Of a DNA stretch of 44,924 nucleotides, positions 24,072 to 32,686 are shown piece by piece (positions within the stretch are counted from its first letter, which is position 1; every line of letters starts with the position of its first letter). The stretch is taken from the NCBI GenBank assembly GCA_020723765.1, contig DYIF01000019.1, positions 1 through 44,924 on the forward strand. The letters run 5' to 3'. The stretch comes from Elusimicrobium minutum. Lineage in GTDB: Bacteria; Elusimicrobiota; Elusimicrobia; Elusimicrobiales; UBA9959. The position numbers and the translations under genes were made by a program. The notes beneath the pieces were generated by a model. That model was not told where the DNA came from. It worked only from the letters and a program-made list of their open reading frames with translations, and searched no databases.

Positions 24072-25415
24072 ATGAAAAAAATAATAATAATCGGCTCGGG
24101 CCCCGCGGGCTATCCCGCGGCCATAAAATTAAAACAATCGGGCGCGGACGTTAAAATAATAGAATCAAACACCTTCGGCGGAACCTGTTTAAACAGAGGG
24201 TGCATACCTTCAAAAGCCATACTGGAAATAGCCCACAGATACCACTCGATAAAAGAGATATCCGATTTTTTCGACCCAGAGCCCCATATAAAACCCAAAT
24301 GGGAAAAAATCAAAGAACATAAAACGAAAGTCGTGGAGGGAATAAGGACCTCGCTTGAAAAATTTTTCTCGATGAAAAAAATAGAAATAATAAGGGGCAA
24401 AGCGAAACTTTCTTCGAATAAAACCGTGGAAGTTGAAAGCGGCGGAGCAAAGAGCTCCTACGAATTCGACAAACTGATAATAGCTACGGGGACAAAACCG
24501 TTTTACCCAAAACCATTCGACTCTTACAAAGATTTTTTAACCGACTCGGATAAAATATTCGACATAGAAAACCATCCCAAAAGGCTTACGATAATAGGCG
24601 CGGGCGTGATAGGAATAGAAATGGCCTGTTTTTTTAACGCTATAGGAACGGAAGTGGCCGTAATAGACATAATGAGCGAAATACTTCCTTTTGAAGACCA
24701 GTCCATTACTAAAGTTTTAAAAAACTCGCTTGAAAAAAGAGGAGTAAAATTTTATTTGGGAGTAAAAACATCGGACATAAAAATAAAAGACGGAGAAAAA
24801 ACTCTCATACTCGAAAACGGAACCGAAATAAATTCAAACGAGATAATGGTCGCGGCGGGAAGAACGGCGGATTTAAAAGAATTAAACTTAGAGGCGGCCG
24901 GAGTAAAATACTCTAAATTCATAGAAGTAAACTCCGCGCTTGAAACATCAAACCCGGATATCTACGCCATAGGCGACGTAAACGGAATATCTTTATTAGC
25001 CCACTCGGCTTCCAAACAAGCGGAGATAGTATCCGAAAACATAATGAAAGAAACGAAAGAAGAGTTCGACAAAAACATAGTACCAAACTGCATATACTCT
25101 TTTCCGGAAATCGCAAGCATTGGATTAAATCCGAAAACCGCAAAAGAAAAAGGAATAAACACGAAAACAAAAAAATCTTTCTTTCAGGTTTTAGGAAAAG
25201 CGGTCGCCACAAAACAAACGGAAGGTTTCATACAAATAATTACGGACGAATCGGATACGGTAATAGGCGCTCAGATAGTCGGGGGGCCTGCGACCGAAAT
25301 AATACATACGATTGCTCTTTCGGTCAAGTTTAAAATGAAGACGAAAGATTTAAACTCAATAATATACGCTCATCCGACTATGAGCGAGATAATTGCCGAG
25401 GCTTTGAACAAATAA
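24072..25415 (+). CDS. Dihydrolipoyl dehydrogenase-like flavoprotein disulfide reductase
   Basis: 447 residues (family 450-475). GSGPAGYPAA (8-17) binds FAD, the redox disulfide is Cys39/Cys44 in GGTCLNRGCIPSK, the NAD-binding GAGVIGIEMA follows near 177, a second FAD motif TSNPDIYAIGDV is near 295, and the interface His-Glu pair is in YAHPTMSE (His434, Glu439). It oxidises dihydrolipoamide of 2-oxoacid dehydrogenases or glycine cleavage. No E1/E2/H-protein gene is nearby, so the partner complex is elsewhere or it serves another disulfide. GGAGGAG SD. Confidence 0.92.
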   Translation: MKKIIIIGSGPAGYPAAIKLKQSGADVKIIESNTFGGTCLNRGCIPSKAILEIAHRYHSIKEISDFFDPEPHIKPKWEKIKEHKTKVVEGIRTSLEKFFSMKKIEIIRGKAKLSSNKTVEVESGGAKSSYEFDKLIIATGTKPFYPKPFDSYKDFLTDSDKIFDIENHPKRLTIIGAGVIGIEMACFFNAIGTEVAVIDIMSEILPFEDQSITKVLKNSLEKRGVKFYLGVKTSDIKIKDGEKTLILENGTEINSNEIMVAAGRTADLKELNLEAAGVKYSKFIEVNSALETSNPDIYAIGDVNGISLLAHSASKQAEIVSENIMKETKEEFDKNIVPNCIYSFPEIASIGLNPKTAKEKGINTKTKKSFFQVLGKAVATKQTEGFIQIITDESDTVIGAQIVGGPATEIIHTIALSVKFKMKTKDLNSIIYAHPTMSEIIAEALNK

Positions 25416-25417
25416 CC

Positions 25418-25440
25418 AAACGTTAAATCGATTTGCGTTT
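25418..25440. promoter_or_regulatory. Palindromic element upstream of AAA ATPase gene
   Basis: AAACG and CGTTT arms (about 25419-25440) enclose the perfect 10-bp palindrome AAATCGATTT. It sits between lpd-like gene and the -35/-10 region of the ATPase gene and may be an operator. Confidence 0.35.
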
Positions 25441-25470
25441 AGTTAAACTTTTTGCTAACATATATTACAT

Positions 25471-26613
25471 ATGGTTAACAGAAAATATTGGCTTAATCTT
25501 ATAGACAAACTATGGGAGAAAACAAGCATAATATGGCTTTACGGAGTAAGAAGAGCGGGAAAAACGTTTATCTGCAAAAGCATAAAAGACATAGACTATT
25601 ATGATTGTGAGCTTCCAAGTGTAAGAAGAATTCTTGAGGACTCGGAGAGTTTTCTTGAAAATACGAATGGAAAATTAATCGCTATAGATGAAATTCACCG
25701 ACTAAAAAATGCTTCTGAATTTTTAAAAATAGCCGCCGATTATTTCCCAAAAACAAAAATAATAGCAACAGGCTCATCTATTCTGACAGCAAATAAAAAA
25801 TTTAAAGATTCTCTTACCGGAAGAAAAAAAGACATATTGCTTACCCCTATAAATTATAGTGATTTCTTTGACTTTAAAATAGATAAGATAACAACAAGGC
25901 TTATTAAAGGCGGACTTCCGCCTTATATATTAAACCCAAACCCAACCGAAAGAGATTATTATGAGTGGATAGAAAATTATTGGGCTAAGGATATTCAAGA
26001 ACTTTTTGGAGTTGGAAACAGAACAGCTTTCTTGAAGTTTACAGAACTTTTAATATTTAGAAGCGGAGGGATATTTGAAGCTTCATCATATGCCCCGGAA
26101 TGTGAAGTAAGCAGGCAGACGATATTTTCTTACCTTAACATACTTGATACAACACTTATTGCGAATACCATAAGACCTTTTAGCTCCAGAAGAAGCAATG
26201 AAATAATAAGAGCTCCAAAAGTTTATTTTTTCGACACTGGATTTATTAGATACTTTAAAGGAATTAGCCAATTAAAAGAAGAAGATTTAGGTTTTTTATG
26301 GGAACATTTCGTACTAAACGAACTTATTTCTATTTTACAACATCGTAAAATTTATTACTGGAGAGACAAGCGGGGACATGAAGTTGACTTCATTATCAGG
26401 AATCATAACGGCAAAAATATAGCTATAGAATGCAAATGGAAAGAAGAACAATTTTCTGCCAATAATTTTACAATATTTTCAAAATACTATCCTGACTTCG
26501 AAAATCTTGTAATAACATCAGACACTAAAAAAGAATATTATAAAAAGATTTCAAATGTAAAAATAAAATTTATTAATGCAATGGAGATTGCAAATTATTT
26601 AAACAAAAAATAA
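25471..26613 (+). CDS. AAA-family ATPase with C-terminal DUF4143
   Basis: 380 residues. Walker A GVRRAGKT (25-32), Walker B AIDEIH (71-76), sensor-1 IIATGSS (about 107-113), then a winged-helix/DUF4143 region with YWRDKRGHEVDFII and IAIECKWKEE (about 295-330), the PD-(D/E)XK-like end seen in this class. DUF4143 ATPases are abundant, patchily distributed accessory genes of unknown role. No SD; TATATT (25461-25466) lies just upstream. Codons are less CG-rich than its neighbours. It converges with the WG-repeat gene with only two bases between the stops. Confidence 0.88.
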   Translation: MVNRKYWLNLIDKLWEKTSIIWLYGVRRAGKTFICKSIKDIDYYDCELPSVRRILEDSESFLENTNGKLIAIDEIHRLKNASEFLKIAADYFPKTKIIATGSSILTANKKFKDSLTGRKKDILLTPINYSDFFDFKIDKITTRLIKGGLPPYILNPNPTERDYYEWIENYWAKDIQELFGVGNRTAFLKFTELLIFRSGGIFEASSYAPECEVSRQTIFSYLNILDTTLIANTIRPFSSRRSNEIIRAPKVYFFDTGFIRYFKGISQLKEEDLGFLWEHFVLNELISILQHRKIYYWRDKRGHEVDFIIRNHNGKNIAIECKWKEEQFSANNFTIFSKYYPDFENLVITSDTKKEYYKKISNVKIKFINAMEIANYLNKK

Positions 26614-26615
26614 TA

Positions 26616-29183
26616 TTAATTCGACGGGAAATACTCTCTGCCGAATTTATCCAGATACCCCCATTTATCTCCAAGTTTAACCGCAAATAATCCCTCCGAA
26701 AAATACGCCTCGTCGTATTTTTTGGAAGAAACGATATTTCCTTCCAAATCCGAAAAAATTATTTTGTTTTCCGATTTTAATTTTATCATCCCCTCGTCGT
26801 AATAAAAAACGATATCGTCGTAAATGGTCGGCAGTATTTCCTTTCCTTTTAAATTTATAACGCCTTTCTTTTTTCCTATTTTTACATCGGCAAATTCTTT
26901 ATGGAAATAACCGATTTCGTCGTACTTAAAGGGAGTTATCTGGTTTCCAACCAAATCGAAAAGAGCTTTTTTATTTTTTAACGAAACGGTAAAAAACTTA
27001 TCGTAACGGCGCTCTATTTTGTCGTATTTAATCGGGATTATTTCTTTCCCTGTCTTATCTATAACTCCCCATTTTAATCCCTTTTTAACCTCCGCCGCGC
27101 CGTCTGAAAAATTATAAACCTCGTCGTAATTGAAACCTATTGCGGTATTTCCTTTATTATCTATATAGCCGCATAAAGAATTACATGCGGCGGCAAGCCC
27201 TTCCCAAAAAACTCCGGCGGAAAAATATAGTAAAGGAATAACTTCTTTTCCCTCTTTATTAACGAAACCGAATTTATCTCTAATTTTAACGTAAGCAAGC
27301 CCTTCTTTAAAAACTCCCGCCCCGTCCAATCTAAGAGGAATTATAAAATTGCCCGAAGTATCGACAAAGCCGTATTTCCCGTTTAAACCGACCGTAAAAA
27401 TATTTTCGCCAAAATCCACCGAAGAATATTTTACCGGCACAATTTCTTTGCCTTTAACGTCGAAAACTCCGTATTTATCTTTTAATTGAACCTGTAAAAA
27501 ATTATCGTCGATAAAAAACACATCGTCGTAAATTAAAGGCACAATTTCTTTACCGTTTAAAGATACCGCGCCTTTTTTGTTTTTGTCTATTAAAATAATC
27601 AAATTATCGTAAAAAGATATTTCGTCGTATTTAGTCGGAATTATTTCTCTTCCGTTTTTATCCAAAACTCCGTATTTGCCTCCCATTTTAACATCGACAA
27701 GATTATTATTAAAATATCCCACCTCGTCGTATATCGGCTTGATTATTTCTTTCCCTTTTTTATCGACAAATCCCCACTTACCGTTAAGATTAACCTTCGC
27801 AACCCCCTTTTCAAACCAATAAACCTGTTCATATTTAGGAGCGACTATAAGATTACCGTTTTTATCTATAAACCCATGCCTTCCTTTTTCTTCCACCGGA
27901 GCAAGACCTTCCGAAAAAAATGACACATAATCGTAAAAAATATACTCTACGGCTATGTTCCCGTTTTTATCGAGAAGCGAATAAAAATTACTGTCGCTAT
28001 TTCCTTTTATTACCGCGATCCCATCGGTATAATCTTTCCCATCGTAAAAAAACCTTACGTACTCATACATTCCCTGTTTAAATCGGGAAATATTCCTCCC
28101 GGTTCTATCCACATAAAAGTATTTTTTGTCCAATCTTTGAATTCTCGCTATGCCTTCGGAAAAGGGAAAAGTTCTAAGGTAGTTTCCTTCCAATAAAATC
28201 GAACCGTCATAATGGCAAATCCCCATATTACCGCTTACGCAAGGAACGGGCATAAATCTTTTTATCTCATTGTAATACTTATTTTCTTTTTGGCTCCAGC
28301 CGTATGCGTCCAAAAATTTAAAAACCCATTCGGTCTTTTTATCCGCGGAAACGGATTTAAGATTTAAAAGCCTTTTTAACTTTCCCCAGTCGGTATCGAG
28401 AGCTTTTTCTCTTTCCTGTTTTAATCTCTCGGACTCTTTAACTCTACGCTCGTAATCGAGCCAGTAATCGGCTCTTTCTTTGGCTATATCGGAATATTTG
28501 GCGTATTTTTCAGAAAAATCCGCCCATAATTTGGATTTCTCCGACGGGCTCAAACTCATATCCGGATCCATATCCGAAATCTTATCGTATTCCTCTATCA
28601 AATCTATATCCGCATCGGTAAAATTAATTTTGGGAACCGGACGGACATCTTCTATTTCTATTCTATAATCCGCCAAAGACGGCTCAAAACTTACGCTTTC
28701 AACCACCCCTTCTTTATTTTTATCGTCGGACCAGTCTTTTAATATTTCCGATACGGACGTGGCTATTATGGAGCCGTCCGAAACCTTAACAATTCTCGCG
28801 TTTATCTCCGCCAACGAATCGCTTTTATCGTTTATCGTTCCGACAAGTATGCAATCAGCCCCGGCGATTTTACCAAGCTCGGAAATGGTGGTAGAATCTA
28901 TCGCCCCGGTATATTGAATCTTATATTCTTTAAAAATTTTATCGAGCTTTGCTCTTTCTATAAGCTTGACGTTTTTTTTGCCGAAATAAGTGATAAATCT
29001 TTCCTCAAGTATCGCGGGGCCCAAAGATTTTTTATTATTTATATAATCGAATCTCGATATTATCAGATTCGAACACTTTGAAGAAATATTAATAGATAAA
29101 TCGTCCGCGATTTTGGCCAATTTACCGTTATCTTCCGAGTAAACGACGCCAAAAAACAAAAACAAAATAGAAATTATTTTCAT
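26616..29183 (-). CDS. Secreted WG-repeat protein with N-terminal FlgO/CsgG-like domain
   Basis: 855 residues from the chosen ATG at 29183. Signal peptide MKIISILFLFFGVVYS; a FlgO/CsgG-like domain (about 20-165, with FDYINN, KLIERAKLDKIFKEY, GADCILVGTIND and GSIIATS); a charged alpha-helical linker (about 190-300); then about a dozen WG beta-hairpin repeats (about 330-850) of the type KWGFVDKKGKEIIKPIYDEV. WG repeats occur in surface and periplasmic proteins of unknown ligand. The frame is open upstream to 29282, but TATAAT (minus, 29195-29190) puts +1 exactly on the 29183 ATG and the signal peptide starts there. The upstream operator-like block overlaps the rejected extension. Confidence 0.85.
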   Translation of the reverse strand: MKIISILFLFFGVVYSEDNGKLAKIADDLSINISSKCSNLIISRFDYINNKKSLGPAILEERFITYFGKKNVKLIERAKLDKIFKEYKIQYTGAIDSTTISELGKIAGADCILVGTINDKSDSLAEINARIVKVSDGSIIATSVSEILKDWSDDKNKEGVVESVSFEPSLADYRIEIEDVRPVPKINFTDADIDLIEEYDKISDMDPDMSLSPSEKSKLWADFSEKYAKYSDIAKERADYWLDYERRVKESERLKQEREKALDTDWGKLKRLLNLKSVSADKKTEWVFKFLDAYGWSQKENKYYNEIKRFMPVPCVSGNMGICHYDGSILLEGNYLRTFPFSEGIARIQRLDKKYFYVDRTGRNISRFKQGMYEYVRFFYDGKDYTDGIAVIKGNSDSNFYSLLDKNGNIAVEYIFYDYVSFFSEGLAPVEEKGRHGFIDKNGNLIVAPKYEQVYWFEKGVAKVNLNGKWGFVDKKGKEIIKPIYDEVGYFNNNLVDVKMGGKYGVLDKNGREIIPTKYDEISFYDNLIILIDKNKKGAVSLNGKEIVPLIYDDVFFIDDNFLQVQLKDKYGVFDVKGKEIVPVKYSSVDFGENIFTVGLNGKYGFVDTSGNFIIPLRLDGAGVFKEGLAYVKIRDKFGFVNKEGKEVIPLLYFSAGVFWEGLAAACNSLCGYIDNKGNTAIGFNYDEVYNFSDGAAEVKKGLKWGVIDKTGKEIIPIKYDKIERRYDKFFTVSLKNKKALFDLVGNQITPFKYDEIGYFHKEFADVKIGKKKGVINLKGKEILPTIYDDIVFYYDEGMIKLKSENKIIFSDLEGNIVSSKKYDEAYFSEGLFAVKLGDKWGYLDKFGREYFPSN

Positions 29184-29189
29184 AAAAAG

Positions 29190-29195
29190 ATTATA
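29190..29195 (-). promoter_or_regulatory. -10 box for leaderless WG-repeat gene
   Basis: TATAAT on the minus strand (29195-29190); predicted +1 is 29183, the A of the ATG. The -35 region is weak (TTAAAC). Confidence 0.65.
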
Positions 29196-29246
29196 CAAAT
29201 TATCGTCTTTTCGTTTAATACCCCCAAGCGCCACCCCAAATTTTTT

Positions 29247-29359
29247 GCGACATTTTAAGCCGATCGGCTCATTTTGTCGCAATTATATTTTATATATGAA
29301 AAAGACAAATAAACGGCGCATAAATGCTACGATTTTGACCGATCGGCATTTTTCGGAGA
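29247..29359 (+). repeat. Palindromic repeat block A, upstream of PaaX-like gene
   Basis: Two palindromes 79 bases apart. The first (29247-29280) has GCGACA/TGTCGC arms symmetrical about GCCGATCGGC (29259-29268); the second is centred on CCGATCGG (29339-29346) with CGATTTT on the left and ATTTTTCG on the right. The same block recurs at 29960-30070 on the other side of the PaaX-like gene. Between them, TTTTATATATGAA is conserved as well. Confidence 0.9.
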
Positions 29360-29386
29360 ATAGATATTTTTTAAAAAGAAATATGT

Positions 29387-29392
29387 TATAAT
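29387..29392 (+). promoter_or_regulatory. Extended -10 box for leaderless PaaX-like gene
   Basis: TGT-TATAAT (TATAAT at 29387-29392) places +1 at 29399, exactly the G of the GTG start codon. The second palindrome of block A ends about 35 bases upstream, in a position where a bound protein would affect the promoter. Confidence 0.7.
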
Positions 29393-29398
29393 TTTTTT

Positions 29399-29956
29399 GT
29401 GGACAGGGACAAAATAGAAATTTTTTTAGAAACTTTAGCCCTAAGAATTCTTATATTATTAGAGGCCGGGATTGATATTTCTTTTAAAAGCGCCAACGCT
29501 AAATTAAAAGCTTCATTAAGTTTGCCATACGAACTTAAAGACGCAAGAGAAGAAGTAATCACGGCAAAAATAAGACAACTTTACAAAAATAAGCTTATAC
29601 AAAAAAATTCAAAAGGCAGATACGTTTTAACATCAAGAGGCAAGAAATATATTGAAAAATACAGGTTTAACAATCTTAAACTTGATATTCAAAAGAAAAA
29701 ATTTGAAGGGAAATGGAGCATAGTCTTTTTTGATATTCCGGAAACAAAAAGAAAATTAAGAAATCTTTTTAGAAAGCAAATTAAATTGTTGGGATTTTAC
29801 GAAATACAAAAAAGCGTTTTTGTAATACCCTGCGTATGCGAAAAAGAAATAGATTTCTTAATAGATAGTTACGATTTGAGAAAATATGTAAGATACGGAA
29901 TACTTACAAAAATAGACAATGAACTCCATTTAAAAAGGATGTTCGGCTTAATATAA
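29399..29956 (+). CDS. PaaX-like transcriptional regulator (winged helix plus Cas2-like domain)
   Basis: 185 residues. The N-terminal part (about 10-95) reads as a winged helix (ALRILILLEAGID, VITAKIRQLYKNKLIQKNSKGRYVLTSRGKKYI). The C-terminal part (about 104-182) contains KWSIVFFDIPETKRKLRNLF and KLLGFYEIQKSVFV, the ferredoxin-like, Cas2-related fold found behind the winged helix in PaaX. Start is a GTG at the predicted +1. It is bracketed by two copies of a ~110-bp block with four GATCGG palindromes, suggesting autoregulation and control of the divergent WG gene and the downstream sugar-transferase gene; a mobile origin is the alternative. Nuclease activity of the Cas2-like domain is not implied. 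Codons are plainer AT-type than in the core genes. Confidence 0.82.
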   Translation: MDRDKIEIFLETLALRILILLEAGIDISFKSANAKLKASLSLPYELKDAREEVITAKIRQLYKNKLIQKNSKGRYVLTSRGKKYIEKYRFNNLKLDIQKKKFEGKWSIVFFDIPETKRKLRNLFRKQIKLLGFYEIQKSVFVIPCVCEKEIDFLIDSYDLRKYVRYGILTKIDNELHLKRMFGLI

Positions 29957-29959
29957 TTT

Positions 29960-30072
29960 GCGACATTTTAAGCCGATCGGCGCATTTTGTCGAAAATAGG
30001 TTTTATATATGAAGAAAATGGAATAATAATACAAAAAAAGAGACGATTTTGACCGATCGGCGATTTTTGTAG
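29960..30072 (+). repeat. Palindromic repeat block B, downstream of PaaX-like gene
   Basis: Near-copy of block A starting four bases after the PaaX-like stop. First palindrome 29960-29993 (GCGACA ... GCCGATCGGC at 29972-29981 ... TGTCGA), second centred on CCGATCGG (30053-30060) with CGATTTT on the left. Spacing between centres is 80 bases versus 79 in block A. The sequence between palindromes is diverged except for TTTTATATATGAA. Confidence 0.9.
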
Positions 30073-30176
30073 ATTAATAAAGATTTTAGGGAAAGATTGT
30101 AATTAAAACAGAAAGAAAAAGGTTTGAAACAAAAGTTACAGGCTTTTAAAAACAAAAAATTTATAAAATATATGAT

Positions 30177-31595
30177 ATGAACATAACATCAATGAAGTAC
30201 AGGATATCTCAGTTAATGCTTTTGATATCGGATTTAATATTTTTAATTTTAATACTAAAATTATCCATTTTTTTAAGGCTTAAAATATTTACCGTCTTTT
30301 TTATTCTCCCCCCGATTATGAAATCTTACTACCCGCTTTATTTTATAATAATACCGACCTACATAATAGTTTTCGCATATCAAAAACTTTATTCCAAAAC
30401 CTTTCCCTACTGGGAAGAGGTAAAAACCATAATCAAATCGGCGGTAATATCTTTAATAATAATACTTTCCGCTTTATTTATATTCAAATTGTCCCAAACA
30501 TATTCGAGAATAGTAATAATAACGCATACCGTTTTAATGATTTTCTTATTTCCGATATTAAGAACTTATATAAGAAAACTTCTTTATAAATCGGATATGC
30601 TCGTAAGAAAAGCGATAATAATAGGAAGCGGAAAAACCGCCGAAGAAACTTATAAATCTTTTACTGAAGACAAAAACTTATGCTATAAAATAGCGGGTTT
30701 TTTAGACGACACGGATAAAAAAGAAATATTGGGACACAAAATACACAAAGGCATAAATAAAATAGAAGCGTATATAAAAAACGCTCACATAACTGACGTA
30801 ATAATAGCCAAAGACGATATAACCTGTTCGGAAACAGAATTAATAAATAAAATACAACACAAAACTTCAAACATAATACTGATACCGGACATAAGAGGGA
30901 TAGGGATTTACGGTTCGGAAATAAAATATTTCTTCGGAAAACAATTATTCGGTTTTGAAATAAAAAACAACTTATCAAACCCGCTTACATACATAACCAA
31001 AAGAATAATAGATTACATATCCGGATTGATAATATTCGTATTAATATCGCCTTTGATGGTTTTAATATCGTTAATTATTAAATTTTCAACCGAAGGACCG
31101 GCTATATATTCTCACAAAAGAATAGGAAAAAAAGGAAAAGAATTTAAATGCTACAAGTTCAGGACAATGTATATAAACGCGGACGAAAAATTAAAAGAGA
31201 TACTTGCAAAAGACCCGGAAAAGAAAAAGGAATGGGAAACTTACTGGAAACTGAAAGACGATCCGAGAGTTACAAAGATTGGAAGTTTTTTGAGAAAAAC
31301 ATCGTTAGACGAGCTTCCTCAGATATTCAACGTATTAAAAGGCGAGATGTCTTTAATCGGACCAAGACCATACCTACCCAGAGAATGGGATTACATAAAA
31401 GAAGAAAGCAATATAATACACGCTCTCCCTCCGGGGATAACCGGATTATGGCAGGTAAGCGGAAGAAACAACGAAGATTACAACTTCAGAATAACGATGG
31501 ATTCCTGGTATGTGAAAAACTGGAATCTATGGTTAGACATAGTAATATTATTAAAAACGGTTAAGGCGGTAATAAAACGAGAAGGCGCCTGTTAA
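30177..31595 (+). CDS. Polyprenyl-phosphate sugar-1-phosphate transferase (WbaP/exopolysaccharide initiating enzyme)
   Basis: 472 residues. Starts glycan assembly by moving a hexose-1-phosphate from a UDP-sugar to undecaprenyl phosphate. Four or five N-terminal transmembrane helices (about 10-135), a CoA-binding-like Rossmann domain (about 140-250, AIIIGSGKTAEETYKSF), a re-entrant hydrophobic helix (about 283-305), and the catalytic PF02397 domain: SHKRIGKKGKEFKCYKFRTM, LRKTSLDELPQIFNVLKGEMSLIGPRP and LPPGITGLWQVSGRN. TATAAA at 30162-30167 lies just upstream with block B behind it. It should initiate the surface polysaccharide whose other genes lie at 37.6-44.9 kb, with the accessory island between. 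Confidence 0.92.
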   Translation: MNITSMKYRISQLMLLISDLIFLILILKLSIFLRLKIFTVFFILPPIMKSYYPLYFIIIPTYIIVFAYQKLYSKTFPYWEEVKTIIKSAVISLIIILSALFIFKLSQTYSRIVIITHTVLMIFLFPILRTYIRKLLYKSDMLVRKAIIIGSGKTAEETYKSFTEDKNLCYKIAGFLDDTDKKEILGHKIHKGINKIEAYIKNAHITDVIIAKDDITCSETELINKIQHKTSNIILIPDIRGIGIYGSEIKYFFGKQLFGFEIKNNLSNPLTYITKRIIDYISGLIIFVLISPLMVLISLIIKFSTEGPAIYSHKRIGKKGKEFKCYKFRTMYINADEKLKEILAKDPEKKKEWETYWKLKDDPRVTKIGSFLRKTSLDELPQIFNVLKGEMSLIGPRPYLPREWDYIKEESNIIHALPPGITGLWQVSGRNNEDYNFRITMDSWYVKNWNLWLDIVILLKTVKAVIKREGAC

Positions 31596-31603
31596 TAAAA
31601 TGT

Positions 31604-31609
31604 TATAAT
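31604..31609 (+). promoter_or_regulatory. Extended -10 box for leaderless HEPN gene
   Basis: TGT-TATAAT with TATAAT at 31604-31609; +1 predicted at 31616, the A of the ATG. No convincing -35. Confidence 0.65.
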
Positions 31610-31615
31610 AAGTTT

Positions 31616-32035
31616 ATGAAGTTGGATTTTACATCTTTTGAAAAAGCCATAAACTCTTTTAAATCCGCTTTAGATTTTATCGACTCGGAAGAATTTAAAA
31701 GTTTTTCGGAAGATAAAAAAAACGTAATAAAAGCCGGAGTAATACAAAATTTTGAGTTTACATACGAACTTTCATGGAAATTTATCCAGAGATATCTTAA
31801 AGAAAACATAAACAAAGAAATAGTGGAGGGATTGTCCGGAAGAGAGCTTTTTAAGTATGCGAAAGAAAAAAAACTTATAGAAGATATAGATTTATGGCTG
31901 ACATTTCATCAGGCAAGAAACGAAACATCTCATACATACGACCAAGAAAAATCTGAAGAAATAATTAAAATAGCTAAAATTTTTTTACCGGAGTCTAAAA
32001 AACTTCTTTCGATACTTAAATCAAAAAATGAATGA
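31616..32035 (+). CDS. HEPN-family protein (HI0074/HepT-like nucleotidyltransferase partner)
   Basis: 139 residues, all alpha-helical. The family segments FEFTYELSWKFIQRYLKE and WLTFHQARNETSHTYDQE are present; RNETSH is the R-X4-H motif of HEPN toxins (catalytic RNase site in HepT-like proteins). Works with the adjacent nucleotidyltransferase (MNT), which in characterised HepT-MntA pairs neutralises the HEPN toxin by AMPylating it next to this motif. Its stop overlaps the MNT start by eight bases. Leaderless start. Whether this pair is a toxin-antitoxin system is inferred from family. Confidence 0.88.
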   Translation: MKLDFTSFEKAINSFKSALDFIDSEEFKSFSEDKKNVIKAGVIQNFEFTYELSWKFIQRYLKENINKEIVEGLSGRELFKYAKEKKLIEDIDLWLTFHQARNETSHTYDQEKSEEIIKIAKIFLPESKKLLSILKSKNE

Positions 32036-32321
32036 TATAGAACCAAGAATAAAAAAATTGATAACCCAAACCATAAAAAAACATATTCCCGATGCGAAAA
32101 TTTTAATTTTCGGCTCAAGAATAAAAGGCGATTTTACTCAAAACTCGGATATAGATATAGCGATAAAATGTGACAAAAAAATAGAAATCCGGCTGATAGC
32201 CAAAATAAAAATGGATTTAGAAGAATTGGAGATAAACCATAGGATAGACCTTATAGATTACAATTCGGTTTCAAAAGAGTTCCAAAAAATAATAGACAAT
32301 TCCGCTATAATAATAGATTAA
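32028..32321 (+). CDS. MNT-type minimal nucleotidyltransferase (MntA-like antitoxin)
   Basis: 97 residues. The Pol-beta-type motif is intact: FGSRIKGDFTQNSDIDIAI (about 28-46) with GSR..G and the metal-binding SDID, and a third acidic residue in HRIDLIDY (about 76-83). Expected to nucleotidylate and inhibit the HEPN protein encoded just upstream. Overlaps that gene by eight bases. Confidence 0.88.
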   Translation: MNDIEPRIKKLITQTIKKHIPDAKILIFGSRIKGDFTQNSDIDIAIKCDKKIEIRLIAKIKMDLEELEINHRIDLIDYNSVSKEFQKIIDNSAIIID

Positions 32322-32377
32322 CTCTTATAAAATCTTTTAAAATCGACTATACTAAATTATGATATACTATAATTGAT

Positions 32378-32686
32378 ATGGAAGAAAAAATAAGCGAATT
32401 AAAAAAATTTTTAATAAAAACATTAAACCCAAATAAGATAATTATTTTCGGTTCAAGAGCAAAAAATGAAAACAAAAAATTTTCCGATATAGACATATGC
32501 GTTGTAGGCTCAAACAAACCGGACCACACTTCAGTTAGAAAAATAAAAGAAGAGATAGATGAAATTTTAGGGATATATTCCTACGATTTGATATTTTGGG
32601 AAGATATAGACGAAGAGTTTAAAAAAATAATAAATAGTACAGGGAAGGTGATATATGACAAAATCGGAAGTAATAATCGCAATTGA
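32378..32686 (+). CDS. MNT-type nucleotidyltransferase, second module
   Basis: 102 residues. FGSRAKNENKKFSDIDICV has the core GSR and SDID residues, but the second Gly of the usual GSRARG is Asn. YSYDLIFWEDID supplies a possible third acidic residue. TATACT/TATAAT boxes at 32363-32373 lie 4-10 bases before the ATG, so the message is nearly leaderless. The next gene overlaps its end by 32 bases. Order here is MNT then HEPN, opposite to the preceding pair. Confidence 0.85.
   Translation: MEEKISELKKFLIKTLNPNKIIIFGSRAKNENKKFSDIDICVVGSNKPDHTSVRKIKEEIDEILGIYSYDLIFWEDIDEEFKKIINSTGKVIYDKIGSNNRN

Noticed and set aside
25436-25456. Intrinsic terminator after the dihydrolipoyl dehydrogenase-like gene
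   Set aside because: The GTTTA/TAAAC arms leave a two-base loop and the stem is AT-only; a terminator is not supported, so only a possible operator is listed.
29184-29282. N-terminal extension of the WG-repeat protein
   Set aside because: It would cross the promoter -10 box and the palindromic block; the signal peptide begins at 29183.
29247-30072. CRISPR array next to a Cas2-fold gene
   Set aside because: Four palindromes occur as two pairs separated by about 79 bases and by a gene; there is no regular repeat-spacer pattern and no cas1 or effector gene. The Cas2-like domain is that of PaaX regulators.
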